A stretch of 64,000 bases of DNA from positions 40,056,875 to 40,120,874 of the forward strand of contig CM026561.1 in assembly GCA_015143295.1 (NCBI GenBank), written 5' to 3'. The position numbers and the translations under genes were made by a program. The notes beneath the pieces are model-generated. The model was not told the origin of the DNA, did no database searches, and saw only the letters and a list, made by a program, of their open reading frames with translations. Shown in pieces: positions 32,312 to 44,210 of the stretch (position 1 is its first letter; each line of letters opens with the position of its first letter). Source of the stretch: Tetracentron sinense (lineage: Eukaryota; Streptophyta; Magnoliopsida; Trochodendrales; Trochodendraceae).

Positions 32312-33091
32312 TGTAATGCCCCAAAAGCCCACCTTGGACTTAATGGGACATTGGGCCCGTTACATTGCTTTAACCTACTCAACTCCATAAAGGCAACACT
32401 AAAAAGGCGAGTCTACAAAAATTTCTTCATAAAACTACAATAGTAATAAAACCTTCCTTGTATAAAATGAAGTAACCTTCCTATACAACCTGTGACCAAT
32501 ACTAACTTTACCCACAATTAGATCATAATGATCCCCATAAGTGATTTAAACCTAAACAACATCATAACCTCAAAAGTATCAAATACTTAATACAATTCTT
32601 GTAATACAATAGAAATCTAACAATATGCAAAAGAAACTGTCTAAGTCAACTCCTCCTCTTGGAGATCACCTACTCGCTCTTTCTCGCACAACTTCCTTAA
32701 CCTATGACTCGACAGCTCGCTTCGGCTCCAAACCTGTCGATAATAACAGGTCGACTGAGCATTGACAACACTCAGTTGATATCCAGTCTAACTAACAATA
32801 ACAAGAACTCATGCTCATAACCAATATCAAATTCATGCAACAGTTACAACATCAATAAATTGTTCAAATGACATTTGCATAATCCATGACAGATTTATAT
32901 AACATAATCAATAACAGATTCATATGACATTTGCATAATCCATGACAGGTTCATGTAGCATAATCAATAACAGGTTCATATGACATTTACATAATCAGAG
33001 TACGAAAAATATGTGAGTATATCATGACATGTTTCATTGCCCTTGTAATTTCGTGTTCATGATTCAGTATTTGTAATTCAGTGTTAATGTC

Positions 33092-33249
33092 CGACAGCGC
33101 ATGATAAGTTCCCTATCCATGTTTCAGTACTTGTACTTTAGTTTTAATGTCTGACAAAGCATGATAAAATCGACAATGCATGATAAGTTCTGACATCGCA
33201 TGATAAGTTCTGACAATGCATGATAAGATCGACAACGCATGATAAGTTC
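33092..33249. repeat. Tandem repeat, about 20-bp unit (GACAACGCATGATAAGATC)
   Basis: About six near-identical units with alternating ...AAGATC and ...AAGTTC ends. The matching array in the partner LTR (46047-46252) has more units. Confidence 0.85.
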
Positions 33250-33775
33250 AGTATTCATGTAACGCATGCATAGCATTCTTGAACTTGTGACTTTTGGACT
33301 TGTATCATGAATGTCATGGATGCTTGTTTTCACATAAAAATAGTCATCGAGGTTTGTGTATTTAGATCCATGGAGGTGCATCAACAGAGGCGTAAACCCC
33401 TGAAGCTCTTAAATCCCAAATGCCCATGATAATTATCTAGGACTTAAAATCTTATCCATGGAGAGCATCAACGAATACCAGGAGCTACTTGAATTTCAGG
33501 GTTCTTGTAAAATCATGTAGTGTCCTTGATGTCATACCTATATACTCATGAGACTTGTTATCATGAATGTCATGCATGCTTATTTTCCCATAAAAATAGT
33601 CATTGGGGCCATTGTATTTAGATCCATGGAGGTGCATCGACAGAAGCCTAAGCCCCTAGATCTCTTCGATCCCAAATCTCCATGACAGTTATCCAGGACT
33701 TGAAATCTTATCCATGGAGAGCATCAACCAATACCGGAGCTACTTGAATTTCAGGATTCTTGTAAAATCATGCAG

Positions 33776-33970
33776 TGTCCTTGTCCATGTACTTGTATTT
33801 CAGTATTCAGAGTCTTTGTACTTGTATTTCAGTGTTCAGAGTCCTTGTACTTGTATTTCAGTGTTCAAAGTCCTTATACTTGTATTTCAGTGTTCTGAGT
33901 CCTTGTACTTGTATTTCAATATTCAAAGTCCTTGTACTTGTACTTGTCCTTGTATTTCAGTATTCAGTGT
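33776..33970. repeat. Tandem repeat, about 29-bp unit (GTCCTTGTACTTGTATTTCA)
   Basis: About seven units. The partner LTR has only about three to four (46750-46860), so copies were lost or gained after insertion. Confidence 0.88.
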
Positions 33971-35785
33971 CCATGCAATGTCCATGTTCATGCTTGTGTA
34001 CACGTGAGACTTGTAATCTATTACACATGTGAACTTGTGTTTGAGTGTTGTAATTAGCATCCGAGCTCGGTCATCACTTAGATTCCAATCTCCCACCATG
34101 GAAACTCCACCATACTGTCTTATACCATATGATTAGAGAATTCCCGATTCGGAAGACCTTCCTCTAAGCTTGGGCCTACCCGAATATCAATCACCATGCA
34201 ATATAGATAGGCATAATTTAACATTCGTAATTCATATTCGAACTCGGTCATCACCTAGACTTCAGTCTTCCGCCAAGAAACTCTGCTACGTTACATCTCA
34301 CTAGTTAGAGAATTCCCAACTTGGAGGACTTCCTCTAAGCTTTGGCTAATCTAAATATCGATCACCGTAAAGTATAAATAGGGTATAATTTAGCATACGA
34401 GTGTTTAAGGCATAATTTATATAGTCATAGTAAACAATACATTATCATGATTTCACGATTCTCTTCACCAACTTCATAAATTGTAAACCCCATCCCATTC
34501 CCCTCATTCATAGAACATCATAATAGTAGAATCATACTTAATAAAATTTGCATCACAAGTAAAACCCTCATGTCATGGATAAAATCCCCAATTCATTTCA
34601 GTAGAATTTATAATACATGCAAAACCCCCATGTGATAGATAAAATCTCACATTCATTTCAATAGAATTATAACACATGCAAAACCCCCATGTTATATAAA
34701 TAGCACATAATTTAGCATGATAAACCATAATATCTCCTTAGCTTAGTTTCTCAATTCTCAATAATATCATATTAACATTAAAAACACTTTCAAGCATTTA
34801 AACAAACACCTTAAGTGTAATTGTTATGTGTACATTGTTCTTCCCCATTTTTCCATCATACAATAGTCATTCACATAATCCATAAGCATCCAATTCAAGC
34901 TCAACCCCAATCCATGCATCCATAATCCATGCTTCTACCATTTTAGCCCATCCACCATCATTCCCATACTTCTATAACCCATAAAGCATGACCCATAATC
35001 CAATTTAAGCTTCTAACATACAAATCCATCTATATCCTTAGTTAAACATGCAATATCTCATACAAATTCATCATTTATCATACTTAATCAATAAACATAA
35101 TAATACATGGTTTAGATTAGAGAGTATATCGACCATTCATACACAATAGAGCTTGTAGCACATGCAAAACCCTCATTTCAAGAGTAAAATTCCTCATTCA
35201 TGCTTATTACCTACTCATTTTTGCATAATCATGTAATACCCTTGACAATCCATAAACATTCTTATTTAAAGCATGCAAAACATTTACTAAGAGTTGATTA
35301 GAAAAGATATCGACCTTAGAGATCGTTCCATTCGATCCAAATTGCTTGAGAATGCTCCTCGAGGCTTTAAGGATGATCTCTAAGCTAAGCATCTTCTCCT
35401 CTAACTAAAACTCTTCTTCTCCAAGCCAAAACTCTCTTAGAATTCTAGGTTTTCTCTCTTCCTTAGCCAAATTAGTGTAGCACCCCGGATATTTTTGACA
35501 TGTATTAAAGCCTTAAGGTTATTTCTTTGAATTATAGCTTGGATTTTTGAAGTCGGATCTATTGAAAATCCGGGTTGCTGAACTCCAATTGTAGATTAGT
35601 CAACCTTGGGATAATTTGGTCTATAAATAAAGAAGAATTAGAAGATTCTAAAATGTCAGAATTTTTTCCCTTCGAAAGACGAATCCGACGCAAGTTAAAT
35701 CGTCAAAATTCGACGAACAAGTCAAAAGTTATGGCCGAAATACTAAGATAAGGAAAATCAGCAAAATGGGCAAAACACAGACCAA

Positions 35786-35942
35786 CCGATCGACCGCACT
35801 CACCACCGGTTGATCGCTTGCCTACCGGTCAACCGCTCTACCCACTGGTCGACCGCTCTCACACTAAAATATGTATAAGAGAATTTTCCAGTGAGGGGTC
35901 TTTGGACCGGTCGACCGCTCCTCATGACCGGTCGACTGCTCC
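35786..35942 (+). repeat. Palindromic block in 5' LTR (GGTCGACC core)
   Basis: About seven motifs, including CCGATCGACC, ACCGGTTGATCG, TACCGGTCAACCG, ACTGGTCGACC and GACCGGTCGACC. It lies 75-230 bp upstream of the TATA-like box. The partner LTR (41168-41275) keeps only about three. Confidence 0.85.
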
Positions 35943-36916
35943 TTGAGTATTTTGCCTATTTTGGTCGATTTTGCCAAAATTTTAAGGATAGGATGGTCAC
36001 TTGACCACCCCTTTTTCTATATCAACCCAAATTCATGGGTTTGGATCCTCATAAACCCTAAGCTCAATTTTTGGGAGATTTAGAGAAGGAAAGGAGGGAA
36101 GAAACTAGGGTTTTGGTGCAAGGTGGGTTGGATGATCCATTGGAGCTTGGATCTCTTCTCTCAAGCCAAGATCCTTCTTCTTTGAATCTTGGATCCCATT
36201 TCTCTCAAGTTCCCTCAAGATCTCCTTCAAGTATTCAAGGTTAGTACACCCTACTAACTACTTTAGTAATAACCTAGGTTTTTTTAAAACCATGATTGTA
36301 GATTGATTGAGTTAATTCATTTTCTTGAATTGCTTGATTAAACCCCTCAATTAAACAAGACAAAGAAGAAATTGGGTATGTGTGAATGCATGGTTGAGGT
36401 GATGGATGCCATATGGTGTGAGGAATGTTTTGATGAAAAATGGAGGATGGGCATTGTACACATAATGAACATATGTGTATTGTTGATGAAATGCATGAAC
36501 TAAGGATGCAAATAAATGGTTAGAAATAAGTTGTATACCAAGTGTTTGATAAAATGTCTAAATGAGAATTAAACGAATTAAATAAAGACTATGTAAGCAT
36601 CATATAATTTTCCTAATTAGTGAATTTGATCAAATGTTCTACTTGTTTTCATTGCATTACATCCCTCTTGTCTATGAAAATACAAGAAATGTTATATTTT
36701 ACTTTATTGTTCCATGTCGATATGATATCACAAAGGGTCACACACAAGTACACATGCATGCATGAATCAAGTTTTTATGTATAAGTATATAGAAAGAAAC
36801 ACCAAGAACAAGAAACATGAATTGTGAAACAAGCATGAATGTCAAGGATAGGGCATATCTCTAGGATATGTCATACCTGGCTTACAAGAAAACAAGACAA
36901 GCAAGAAAATCAAGAT

Positions 36917-37430
36917 GCTAATGTATTCCGTTCCATCATAGTCCGGGCACTAGCTAAGCAAGTAAATTTACTAGTGTGTTCCGTTCCATTATAGTCTGGG
37001 CATTAGTAAAGCAGGTCAAGATACTAATGTGTTCCGTTCAATCATAATCCGAGCATTAGTAAGCAAGAATAACTAGTGTGTTCCGTTCCACCATAGTCCG
37101 GGCACTAGTCAAGTTAAGGTAAGGATACTAATGTGTTCCGTTTAATCATAGTCTAGGCATTAGTACGCAAGATGCTAATGTGTTCCATTCCTTTATAGTT
37201 CGGGCATTAGCAAAGCAAGGCAATAGCTAGTATGATCATCCAAGTCATAGTTCGGGTACTAGTTAAACAAGTCATGAGGCTAATGTGTTATGTTCCATTA
37301 TAGTCCGGGCATTAGTCAAGCAAGAACCTAGTATGTCCGTCTATTTCATAGTTCGGGTACTAGTTAACCAAGACAAACAAGAATAACAAGCCGCTAGTAT
37401 GTCCGTCCATTCCATAGTTCGAGTACTAGC
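36917..37430 (+). repeat. Array of ten hairpin units with co-varying arms (5' LTR)
   Basis: Units of about 50 bp built as arm - TGTTCCGTTCCATTATAGTC-like centre - arm. Arms are CTAATG/CATTAG, CTAGTG/CACTAG or CTAGTA/TACTAG, so both ends change together. It lies about 0.9 kb downstream of the TATA-like box, in the transcribed part of the LTR. A matching array is at 42208-42730. Confidence 0.88.
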
Positions 37431-38114
37431 CAAATAAGATAAGTGAACAAAAGAATCTCATTAGACATGTAAGGAACCCACAAGATGTATAAGATGTAAA
37501 AAGGAAATTACAAGACTCACAAGGAAATTGAAATATGTTTTAGTTAAAGCATGAACCTAAGGTATGATTTTCAATATAATGTCCAAGATTATATTTGTTA
37601 TTTGTTGTTGCTTCCGTACTTTGATTTTATATATGTGATGATGAACTGTATCATGTGTGGAATGTTATTATTATCACTATTGTTAGCTAGTAGCTTGTAC
37701 TCGCTGAGTATTCCATACTCAACCTTACTTTTATGTCGGTAGGTACACTATGTTATATATGGACTCTGGTTCCTTGGATAAAGGCGGCCCATGGAGAGCA
37801 GAAGATTGCTCTGATTTGTCACCCAGATATTAGGGGGTTGGGTTGAGTGAGAGAGACATGTATTTTGGGATTTTCTTTTGGGGATTTTCAGATAGGCTTG
37901 AGTTGGTAACTCTAGCATTGGACTCTTTTGTACTTATTGTAATTTTTATTAAGTCGTTGGTTTATGTTAACACTTGGAAGTACATTTGTATTAAAGGAAT
38001 TTTTAGGACCACTATTTGGCATGCCTTGTATACTCTTTGCAGGTTAGTTTTAAGTATAGGTCATGTCGCCAAAGTATCCTAACTCCTAGGGGGTATTTGG
38101 GGGTGTTATAGAAG

Positions 38115-38126
38115 TGGTATCAGAGC
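38115..38126 (+). promoter_or_regulatory. PBS of the gag-only gypsy
   Basis: TGGTATCAGAGC (tRNA-Met type), 4 bp after the 5' LTR. Confidence 0.93.
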
Positions 38127-39460
38127 CTAGGCATTAGGTCTCTAGGGTCATTTAGAGTTTGATACCATGACGAATACAAGGCATTAGGTCTACGAAAAGA
38201 GTCGTATTCCAAGTGTGGACTAATTACTTAGTCTTTGTCCAAAACAGGTTGATTTCAACCGAAGTTAGTGTCTACTTTTGTTAGAAAACTGAAAATTTTA
38301 TATACTTATGCTATTATGTGTTGAATTGTTATGTGGTATTATATATTATGTGTTACGTGCATACTATAGGTATATGTTAAGTGAAAACCTATACTTGATG
38401 AATGGGTTTTCCAGTTAGGTTCATGAGTTGTTGTAATGCTCAGGTTTGAGTCTAGCCTAGTTGTTGGTTGACAAGGGTAGGTCATTTGTCATACATTGTG
38501 CTCTGGGGTCTCTGTAGGGAATAGCCTTCTGAGTGAGACTATAGGATTCTCCTTCATTTTACAAGTCTAGTAGATTTAGAGTTATTGTGAAAGTAGGGAC
38601 ATAGGTTTTGATATATACTATTATGCGTATCCAGTGTAATTTGAATTGTTCAACTATACTTAATGTGTCTTACATCACAAATAAGCATTAGTCGCATATC
38701 ACGGTATGACAATAAGTCCATGTAAGTTCATGTAACCCCACGACTAGTAGGAACATATATAGATATCAATATATTTTAAAGCAAGCTCAGGGATGTTTGA
38801 TGCACGTTTAGAGGTACAGATGCGCATTATCTGCAGCACGTCCTAGACTCAGTGCTTAGTCCCAACTGCTAAATATATTATTGGATAAGTACATGGATGT
38901 CTGATGCACGTTTCTAGGCACAGATGCGCGTTAATTCTGTAGCACGTTCGAGACCCGATGCTCGGTCCAAAATAAGAAATACATTATAACTCCAAGGATG
39001 ATCATGCATATTATGCACTTTCATATATAGCATGCACATCATGCATCGCATGAGCATCATACATTTTCATACATGGCAAGCATTTCATACATGACATGAA
39101 CATCACACACATATCATAAACATCATGTTCATATCCTGCATGCATCACGTAGATCTTAGAAGCATCTTACATGTCACCAAGATTAAGAAGATTTCACTTA
39201 AATAACTCAAATAAATGATACTAGTCATTAGTCCTAATCTTAAGCTGGTTAAGGTCTTAAGCATATAATCGGTTAGATACCTTAAAACGAGCTTGAGAAC
39301 TTAGCGTTGCTAGTAAAACCAATTGTATGACTATACTAGTATGTGTGCCTCGATGTATTATTATGTATATATAAACATGAAATGATCATTGGAATTGGGG
39401 ACGACATAAGTTGGGTTCCAAATTAGGCTCATGCTTTGCTATTGTTCTCAGGATTCGATC
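38127..39460 (+). other. Long leader of the gag-only gypsy
   Basis: About 1.3 kb of noncoding leader between PBS and gag. It contains a diverged duplication with GATGCACGTTT..GGCACAGATGCGC (38799-38830 and 38899-38935) and many CAT-rich short repeats (39001-39170). Its start matches the leader of the LARD-like element read on the minus strand (45285 downwards). Confidence 0.7.
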
Positions 39461-40528
39461 ATGAGATGTGGCAATCGGGGTCGCGGTTACCCTACTCGGG
39501 GAAACGGAGGTGATGCTCTGGTAGGCAATGAGCAACCTGACATTACACAAGTATTAGGGTCGATAGCTAAGACCTTAGCTATGCTCACAGCCAAGCAACC
39601 TGCCACTCCTAATCCTATTGCAGCACTAGTGCCGGCTCATCCAAACAGAGCATAGGAAGGGATAGAGGCATTTCGGAGGATGAGACCTCCAGTATTCTAT
39701 GGTGGCACAGACCCATTAGTTGCAGAAGCATGGGTCAGGCAGCTGGAGAAGTTGTTCTCCGTCTTGATGCATGCGGAGGTAGAGAAAGTTGCATGGGCCA
39801 CCTTTATGATGAAAGGTGAGGCCGATCACTGGTGGAGATCCGCCATCAGAACGAGGGACTTGACTCGTGTAGATCAAGAATGGACTTGGGAAGAGTTTTT
39901 TGATGTTTTCTACAAGAAATACTTCCTGGTGGGAGTTAGAGAAAAGAAAGAACTACTATTCATTACCTTGGAGTAGGGGAACAAGACAGTGGCAGAGTAC
40001 GAAGCCAAGTTCTCCGAATTGTCAAGGTTTGTCCCATATCTAATAGCCATGGAGGCAATGAAGGCCAGGAAATTTGAGAGGGGATTGCGGGCCTACATAA
40101 AAGATAGGGTTTCCATGTTTAGGCATGAGACCTACGCCAAAGTTGAGGATAAGGCCGAATTGGCTGAAACGAATTTTGAGGAATTCCACAAGAGGAGAGA
40201 AATGTTGAGAGGCCAGTCCAGTGGCTCCATTCAGCCCAGGAAGAGGGTCAAGAATGCCCCGTACGAGACCTCCGAGTCTGCACCAATTTAGAGGACTCCT
40301 TTTGCATCACAAGTCCCTAGCTCCACTACGACTCAGACTACCCAATTCTTGCAGCCCTTATCTTTTGCGTCAGGAAGTGATCACTGTGGTCACTGTGGAA
40401 GAAAGCATATTGGGGATTGTCGGAAGCTCAAAGGTGGATGTTTCCATTGTGGTGATCAAGGCCACTTGATCAAAGGTTGTCCTCACCGTCCGCCTCCAGC
40501 CCAACCTCAGGGAAGCAAGCCTCAGTAG
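39461..40528 (+). pseudogene. Gypsy Gag, nearly intact, three TAG stops
   Basis: Begins ATG (MRCGNRGRGYPTRG). The capsid core runs from MRPPVFYGGTDPLVAEAW through ATFMMKGEADHWW, FFDVFYKKYFL, TVAEYEAKFSELSRF and ERGLRAYIKDRV. A basic linker (RKRVKNAP) and two zinc modules, CGHCGRKHIGDC and CFHCGDQGHLIKGC, follow at about 40380-40485. The frame is continuous for about 355 codons apart from TAG codons at about 39653, 39974 and 40289. At the second and third, relatives or context favour Gln, so CAG to TAG changes are likely. This Gag would package the element RNA. It is the sole protein of the element. Confidence 0.9.
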
Positions 40529-40863
40529 CTCTCATCGTTGCCTCTCTAGGCGAGCTAGAATAAAGTGCTCGGATGATAATTTTTGTAAAGAATGATGTGA
40601 TGTTGTGTGTCAGAATGTTGCCTATGTGTATAAATATACTATTTTATGTTATGAAAACTTTCTTACTTTCATGGGTTGGGTTTTCGGTAGTAAATGCTTT
40701 GCTAACAAGCAAACGCCTAGTCTTGTGTTGATTGTTGATGAATGAGTATGTCTTTAGTGCAACTAGGTAACAAAGTTCAAGGTTGAGTGTGGAAAAAAGG
40801 TGTCCCTGCTTAGTTTCGTATCATCCAAATTTTGAGGATGATATTTTTGTAAGGAGGGATGAA
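40529..40863 (+). other. 3' noncoding region and PPT of the gag-only gypsy
   Basis: Noncoding; ends with AAGGAGGGATGAA (40851-40863), the polypurine tract directly before the 3' LTR. The normal 4-5 kb of pol is missing between gag and here. Confidence 0.8.
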
Positions 40864-41167
40864 TGTAGCACCCCGGATATTTTTGACACGTATTAAAGCC
40901 TTAAGGTTATTTCTTTGAATTATAGGTTGGATTTCCGAAGTCGGATCTATTGAAAATCCGGGTTGCTGAACTCCAATTGCAGATCAGTCAACCTTGGGGA
41001 TAATTTGGTCCATGAATAGAGAAGAATTAAAGATTCTAAAATGCCAGAAGTGTTCCCCTTCGAAAGACGAATCCAACGCAAGTTGAATCGTCAAAATCCG
41101 ACAAACGAGTCAAAAGTTATGGTCGAAATACCAAGATAAGGAAAATAAGCAAAATGGGCAAAACACA

Positions 41168-41275
41168 TACCAGCCGGTCGACCGCTCTCACCACCGGTTG
41201 ACTGCTCTCGTACTAAAATATGTATGGGAGAATTTTCCAATGAGGGGTCTTTGGACCAGTTGACCGCTCCTCAAG
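41168..41275 (+). repeat. Palindromic block in 3' LTR, contracted
   Basis: About three motifs (GCCGGTCGACCG, CCACCGGTTGACTG, GACCAGTTGACCG) against about seven in the 5' LTR. Confidence 0.82.
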
Positions 41276-42207
41276 TATTTTGCCTATTTTGGTTGGTTTT
41301 GCCAAAATTTTAAGGGTAGGATGGTCATTTGACCACCCCTCCCTAAGCTCAAGTTTTGGGAGATTTAGAGAAGGAAGGGAGGGAAGAAACTATGGTTTTG
41401 GTGCAAGGTGGGTTGGATGATCCATTGGAGCTTGGATCTCTTCTCTCAAGCCAAGATCCTTCTTCTTTGAAGCTTGGATACCATTTCTCTCAAGTTTCCT
41501 CAAGATCTCCTTCAAGTATTCAAGGTTAGTACACCCTACTAACTATTTTAGTAATAACCTAGGTTTATTTAAAAGCATGATTGTGGATTGATTGAGTTAA
41601 TTCCTATTCTTGAATTGCTTGATTAAACCCCTCAATTAAACAAGATAAAGAAGAAATTGGGTATGTGTGAATGCATGGTTGAGGTGATGGATGCCATATG
41701 GTGTGGGGAATGTTTTGTGATGAAAAATGGAGGATGGGCATTGTACACATAATGAACACAGGTGTATTGTTGATGAAATGCATGAACTAAAAATGCAAAT
41801 AAATGGTTAGAAATAAGTTGTATACTAAGTGTTTGATAAAATGTCTAAATGGGAATTAAAGGAATTAAATAAAGACTATGCAAGCATGATTCATATAGTT
41901 TTCCTAATTAGTGAATTTGATCAAATGCTCTACGTGTTTTTATTACATTACATCCCTCATGTCTATGAAAATACAAGAAATGTTATATTTTACTTTATTG
42001 TCCTAAGTCAACATGATATCACCAAGGGTCACACACACGTACACATGCATGCATGAATCAAGTTTTTATGTATATGTACATGGAAAGAAACACCAAGAAC
42101 AAGAAACATGAATTGTGAAACAAGCATGAATGTCAAGGGTAGGGCATATCCCTAGGATATGTCATACCTGGCTCACAAGAAAACAAGACAAGCAAGAAAA
42201 TCAAGAT

Positions 42208-42730
42208 GCTAATGTGTTCTGTTCCATCATAGTTCGGGCATTAGCTAAGCAAGTAAATTTACTAGTGTGTTCTATTCCATTACAGTCCGGGCATTAGTAA
42301 AGCAAGTCAAGATACTAATGTGTTCGGTTCAATCATAAGCCGGGCATTAGTAAGCAAGAATAACTAGTGTGTTCCATTCCACCATAGTCCGCGCACTAGT
42401 CAAGTCAAGGCAAGGATACTAATGTGTTTCGTTCAATCATAGTCCAGGCATTAGTACGCAAGATGCTAATGTGTTCTGTTCCATTATAGTCCGGGCATTA
42501 GCAAAGCAAGGTAAGAGCTAGTATGACCGTCCAAGTCATATTTCAGGTACTAGTTAAACAAGATATGAGGCTAATGTGTTATGTTCCATTATAGTCCGGG
42601 CATTAGTCAAGCAAGAATAGCAAGAACCTAGTATGTCCGTCCATTTCAAAATTCGGGTACTAGTTAACCAAGACAAGCAAGAATAACAAGCCGCTAGTAT
42701 GTCCGTCCATTCCATAGTTCGGGTACTAGC
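42208..42730 (+). repeat. Array of hairpin units with co-varying arms (3' LTR)
   Basis: Same units and order as 36917-37430 with scattered substitutions. The first unit pairs perfectly here (GCTAATG with CATTAGC), while its 5' LTR partner has one mismatch. Confidence 0.88.
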
Positions 42731-43434
42731 CAAATAAGATAAGTGAACAAAAGAATCTCATTAGACATGTAAGGAACCCACAAGATGTCTAAGATGTAAA
42801 AAGGAAATTACAAGACTCACAAGGAAATTGAAATATGTTTTAGTTAAAGCATGAACCTAAGGTATAATCTTCAATATAATGTCCAAGATTATATTTGTTA
42901 TTTGCTCTTGCTTCCGCACTTTGATTTTATATATGTGATGATGAATTGTATCATGTGTGGAATGTTATTATTATCACTATTGTTAGCTAGTAGCTTGTAC
43001 TTGCTGAGTATTCCATACTCAACCGTACTTTTATGTCGGTAGGTACACTTCATGATATATAAACTCTGGTTCCTTAGATAGAGGCGGCCCATGGAGAGCA
43101 GGAGATTGCTCTGATTTGTCACCCAGATATTAGGGGCTAGATATGTGGCCTTATGGTTGGGTTGAGTGAGAGAGACATGTATTTTGAGATTTTTTTTTTG
43201 GGATTTTTAGGTAGGTTTGAGCTGGTAACTCTAGCATTGGACTCTTTTGTACTTATTGTAATTTTTATTAAGTCGTTGGTTTATGTTAACACTTGGAAGT
43301 ACATTTGTATCAATGAAATTTTCAAGACCACTATTTGGCATGCCTTGTATACTCTTTGCAGGTCAGTTTTAAGTATAAGTCATGTCGCTAAATTATCCTA
43401 ACTCCTAGGAGGTATTTTGGGGCATTATAATTAA

Positions 43435-44191
43435 GTTAGGAATGGATAGGATACTCTAAAACCTCGAATAGGACCCCTATTTATAGTCTCATTGGTTAAA
43501 AACCCTAAAATCCGCAATTTGAATATTTTTTTTAAACTAAAATCGCGCACACCGATCGATCGGGAGTTCATTTCTGATCGATTGGACTCAACTGGGCTAC
43601 TTTCGGGTTCAGACTGATCGATCGGTCTGCCAGGGCCGATCGATCGGACCTTATAGTCAAAACTTGGCAATTTTCACTCGGAACCCGCTCTGGTAATTAG
43701 CCCGTAACTTGTGACTTGGTTGCTGGAATTGGATGATTCAACTTGAGTTGGACTCGCCATTCGAATGTGAACAATTTTATGGTTAATGGAAAAATCCTAA
43801 TTCTGAGTTTTTAATTACCTAAATGAGCTCTAAAGGTGAATGGTCTGGGATGGATTACAGCAGATCAGAATTTCAGTAGACCTGACTTCGAAAATCCAAC
43901 ATTTAACATAACATCGACTCAAAAGCTAGAAAAATGATAAACATGAACATTGAAGAGGGTTTTGATATATTTCTAATGGCTCAAGAATCACTCGATTCCA
44001 ATCCATGGTGAGACAACTAGAGCTTCCTAAAGTTGAGGGTATGTTAAGGCATCCCTCTTCTTTACAACTTTGATTATTCCTTGATCACATCACACCATTT
44101 AGATATAATTATATAAGCATTAAAACATCACAAAACCTATTATAATCATTTTACTTGCATTAAAGGTGTGAAAAAGATTCAGGTCTCTACA
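43435..44191 (-). repeat. 3' LTR of the LARD-like element, second part
   Basis: Resumes the LTR after the gag-only gypsy and matches 48300-49073. Holds TATAAATA on the minus strand (43479-43486) and a GATCGATCGG block (43553-43660). Ends GGTCTCTACA at 44191. Confidence 0.9.
43553..43660 (-). repeat. Palindromic block (GATCGATC core), 3' LTR copy
   Basis: CACCGATCGATCGGG, TCTGATCGATTGGA, GACTGATCGATCGGTC and GGCCGATCGATCGGACC, just upstream of the TATA box in transcription direction. The partner block is at 48412-48535. Confidence 0.85.
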
Positions 44192-44210
44192 TCCCCGCCC
44201 CCCCTTTAAA
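44192..44210 (-). promoter_or_regulatory. PPT of the LARD-like element
   Basis: On the minus strand AAAGGGGGGGCGGGGA, abutting the LTR. Confidence 0.85.

Larger units (their letters stand above)
32312..35475 (-). repeat. 3' LTR of the LARD-like element, first part
   Basis: Aligns with 45286-48297. It contains two tandem arrays (33092-33249 and 33776-33970) that also occur in the partner LTR, with different copy numbers. Interrupted at 35476 by the gag-only gypsy and continued at 43435-44191. Confidence 0.9.
35476..38110 (+). repeat. 5' LTR of the gag-only gypsy (2635 bp)
   Basis: TGTAGCACCCCGG to GGGTGTTATA (the final CA appears mutated to TA). Contains a GGTCGACC palindrome block (35786-35942), a TATATC TATA-like box (36018-36023) and a ten-unit hairpin array (36917-37430). 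Confidence 0.92.
35476..43429 (+). mobile_element. Gag-only Ty3/gypsy element (TR-GAG-like), nested in an LTR
   Basis: 7954 bp: LTRs of 2635 bp (35476-38110) and 2566 bp (40864-43429) around 2753 bp of internal DNA. PBS at 38115-38126 and PPT just before 40864. The only protein is a Gag (39461-40528); no protease, RT, RNase H or integrase could be found in any frame. Target duplication ATTAG/ATTAA (35471-35475, 43430-43434) has one mismatch, and removing the element restores the host LTR (compare 48288-48310). It must have relied on pol from another element, plausibly relatives of the Tekay-like copies at 1-2390 and 9597-13990. Confidence 0.9.
40864..43429 (+). repeat. 3' LTR of the gag-only gypsy (2566 bp)
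   Basis: Closely matches 35476-38110. Differences include loss of about half the palindrome block and a deletion of about 55 bp at about 41341 that removes the stretch with the TATA-like box present in the 5' LTR. The hairpin array is kept (42208-42730). Confidence 0.92.

Noticed and set aside
33714..34032. ORFs with repeated YLYF/CTCISVF peptides
   Set aside because: Translation of the 29-bp tandem repeat in an LTR.
36917..37430. CRISPR-like array
   Set aside because: Regular repeats, but no unique spacers; the sequence lies in a plant LTR and is duplicated in the partner LTR.
37551..43401. Leu/Tyr-rich membrane-like ORFs at 37551-37742, 37843-38082, 42851-43042 and 43153-43401
   Set aside because: They are parallel chance ORFs in the two copies of the same LTR; no independent evidence of translation.
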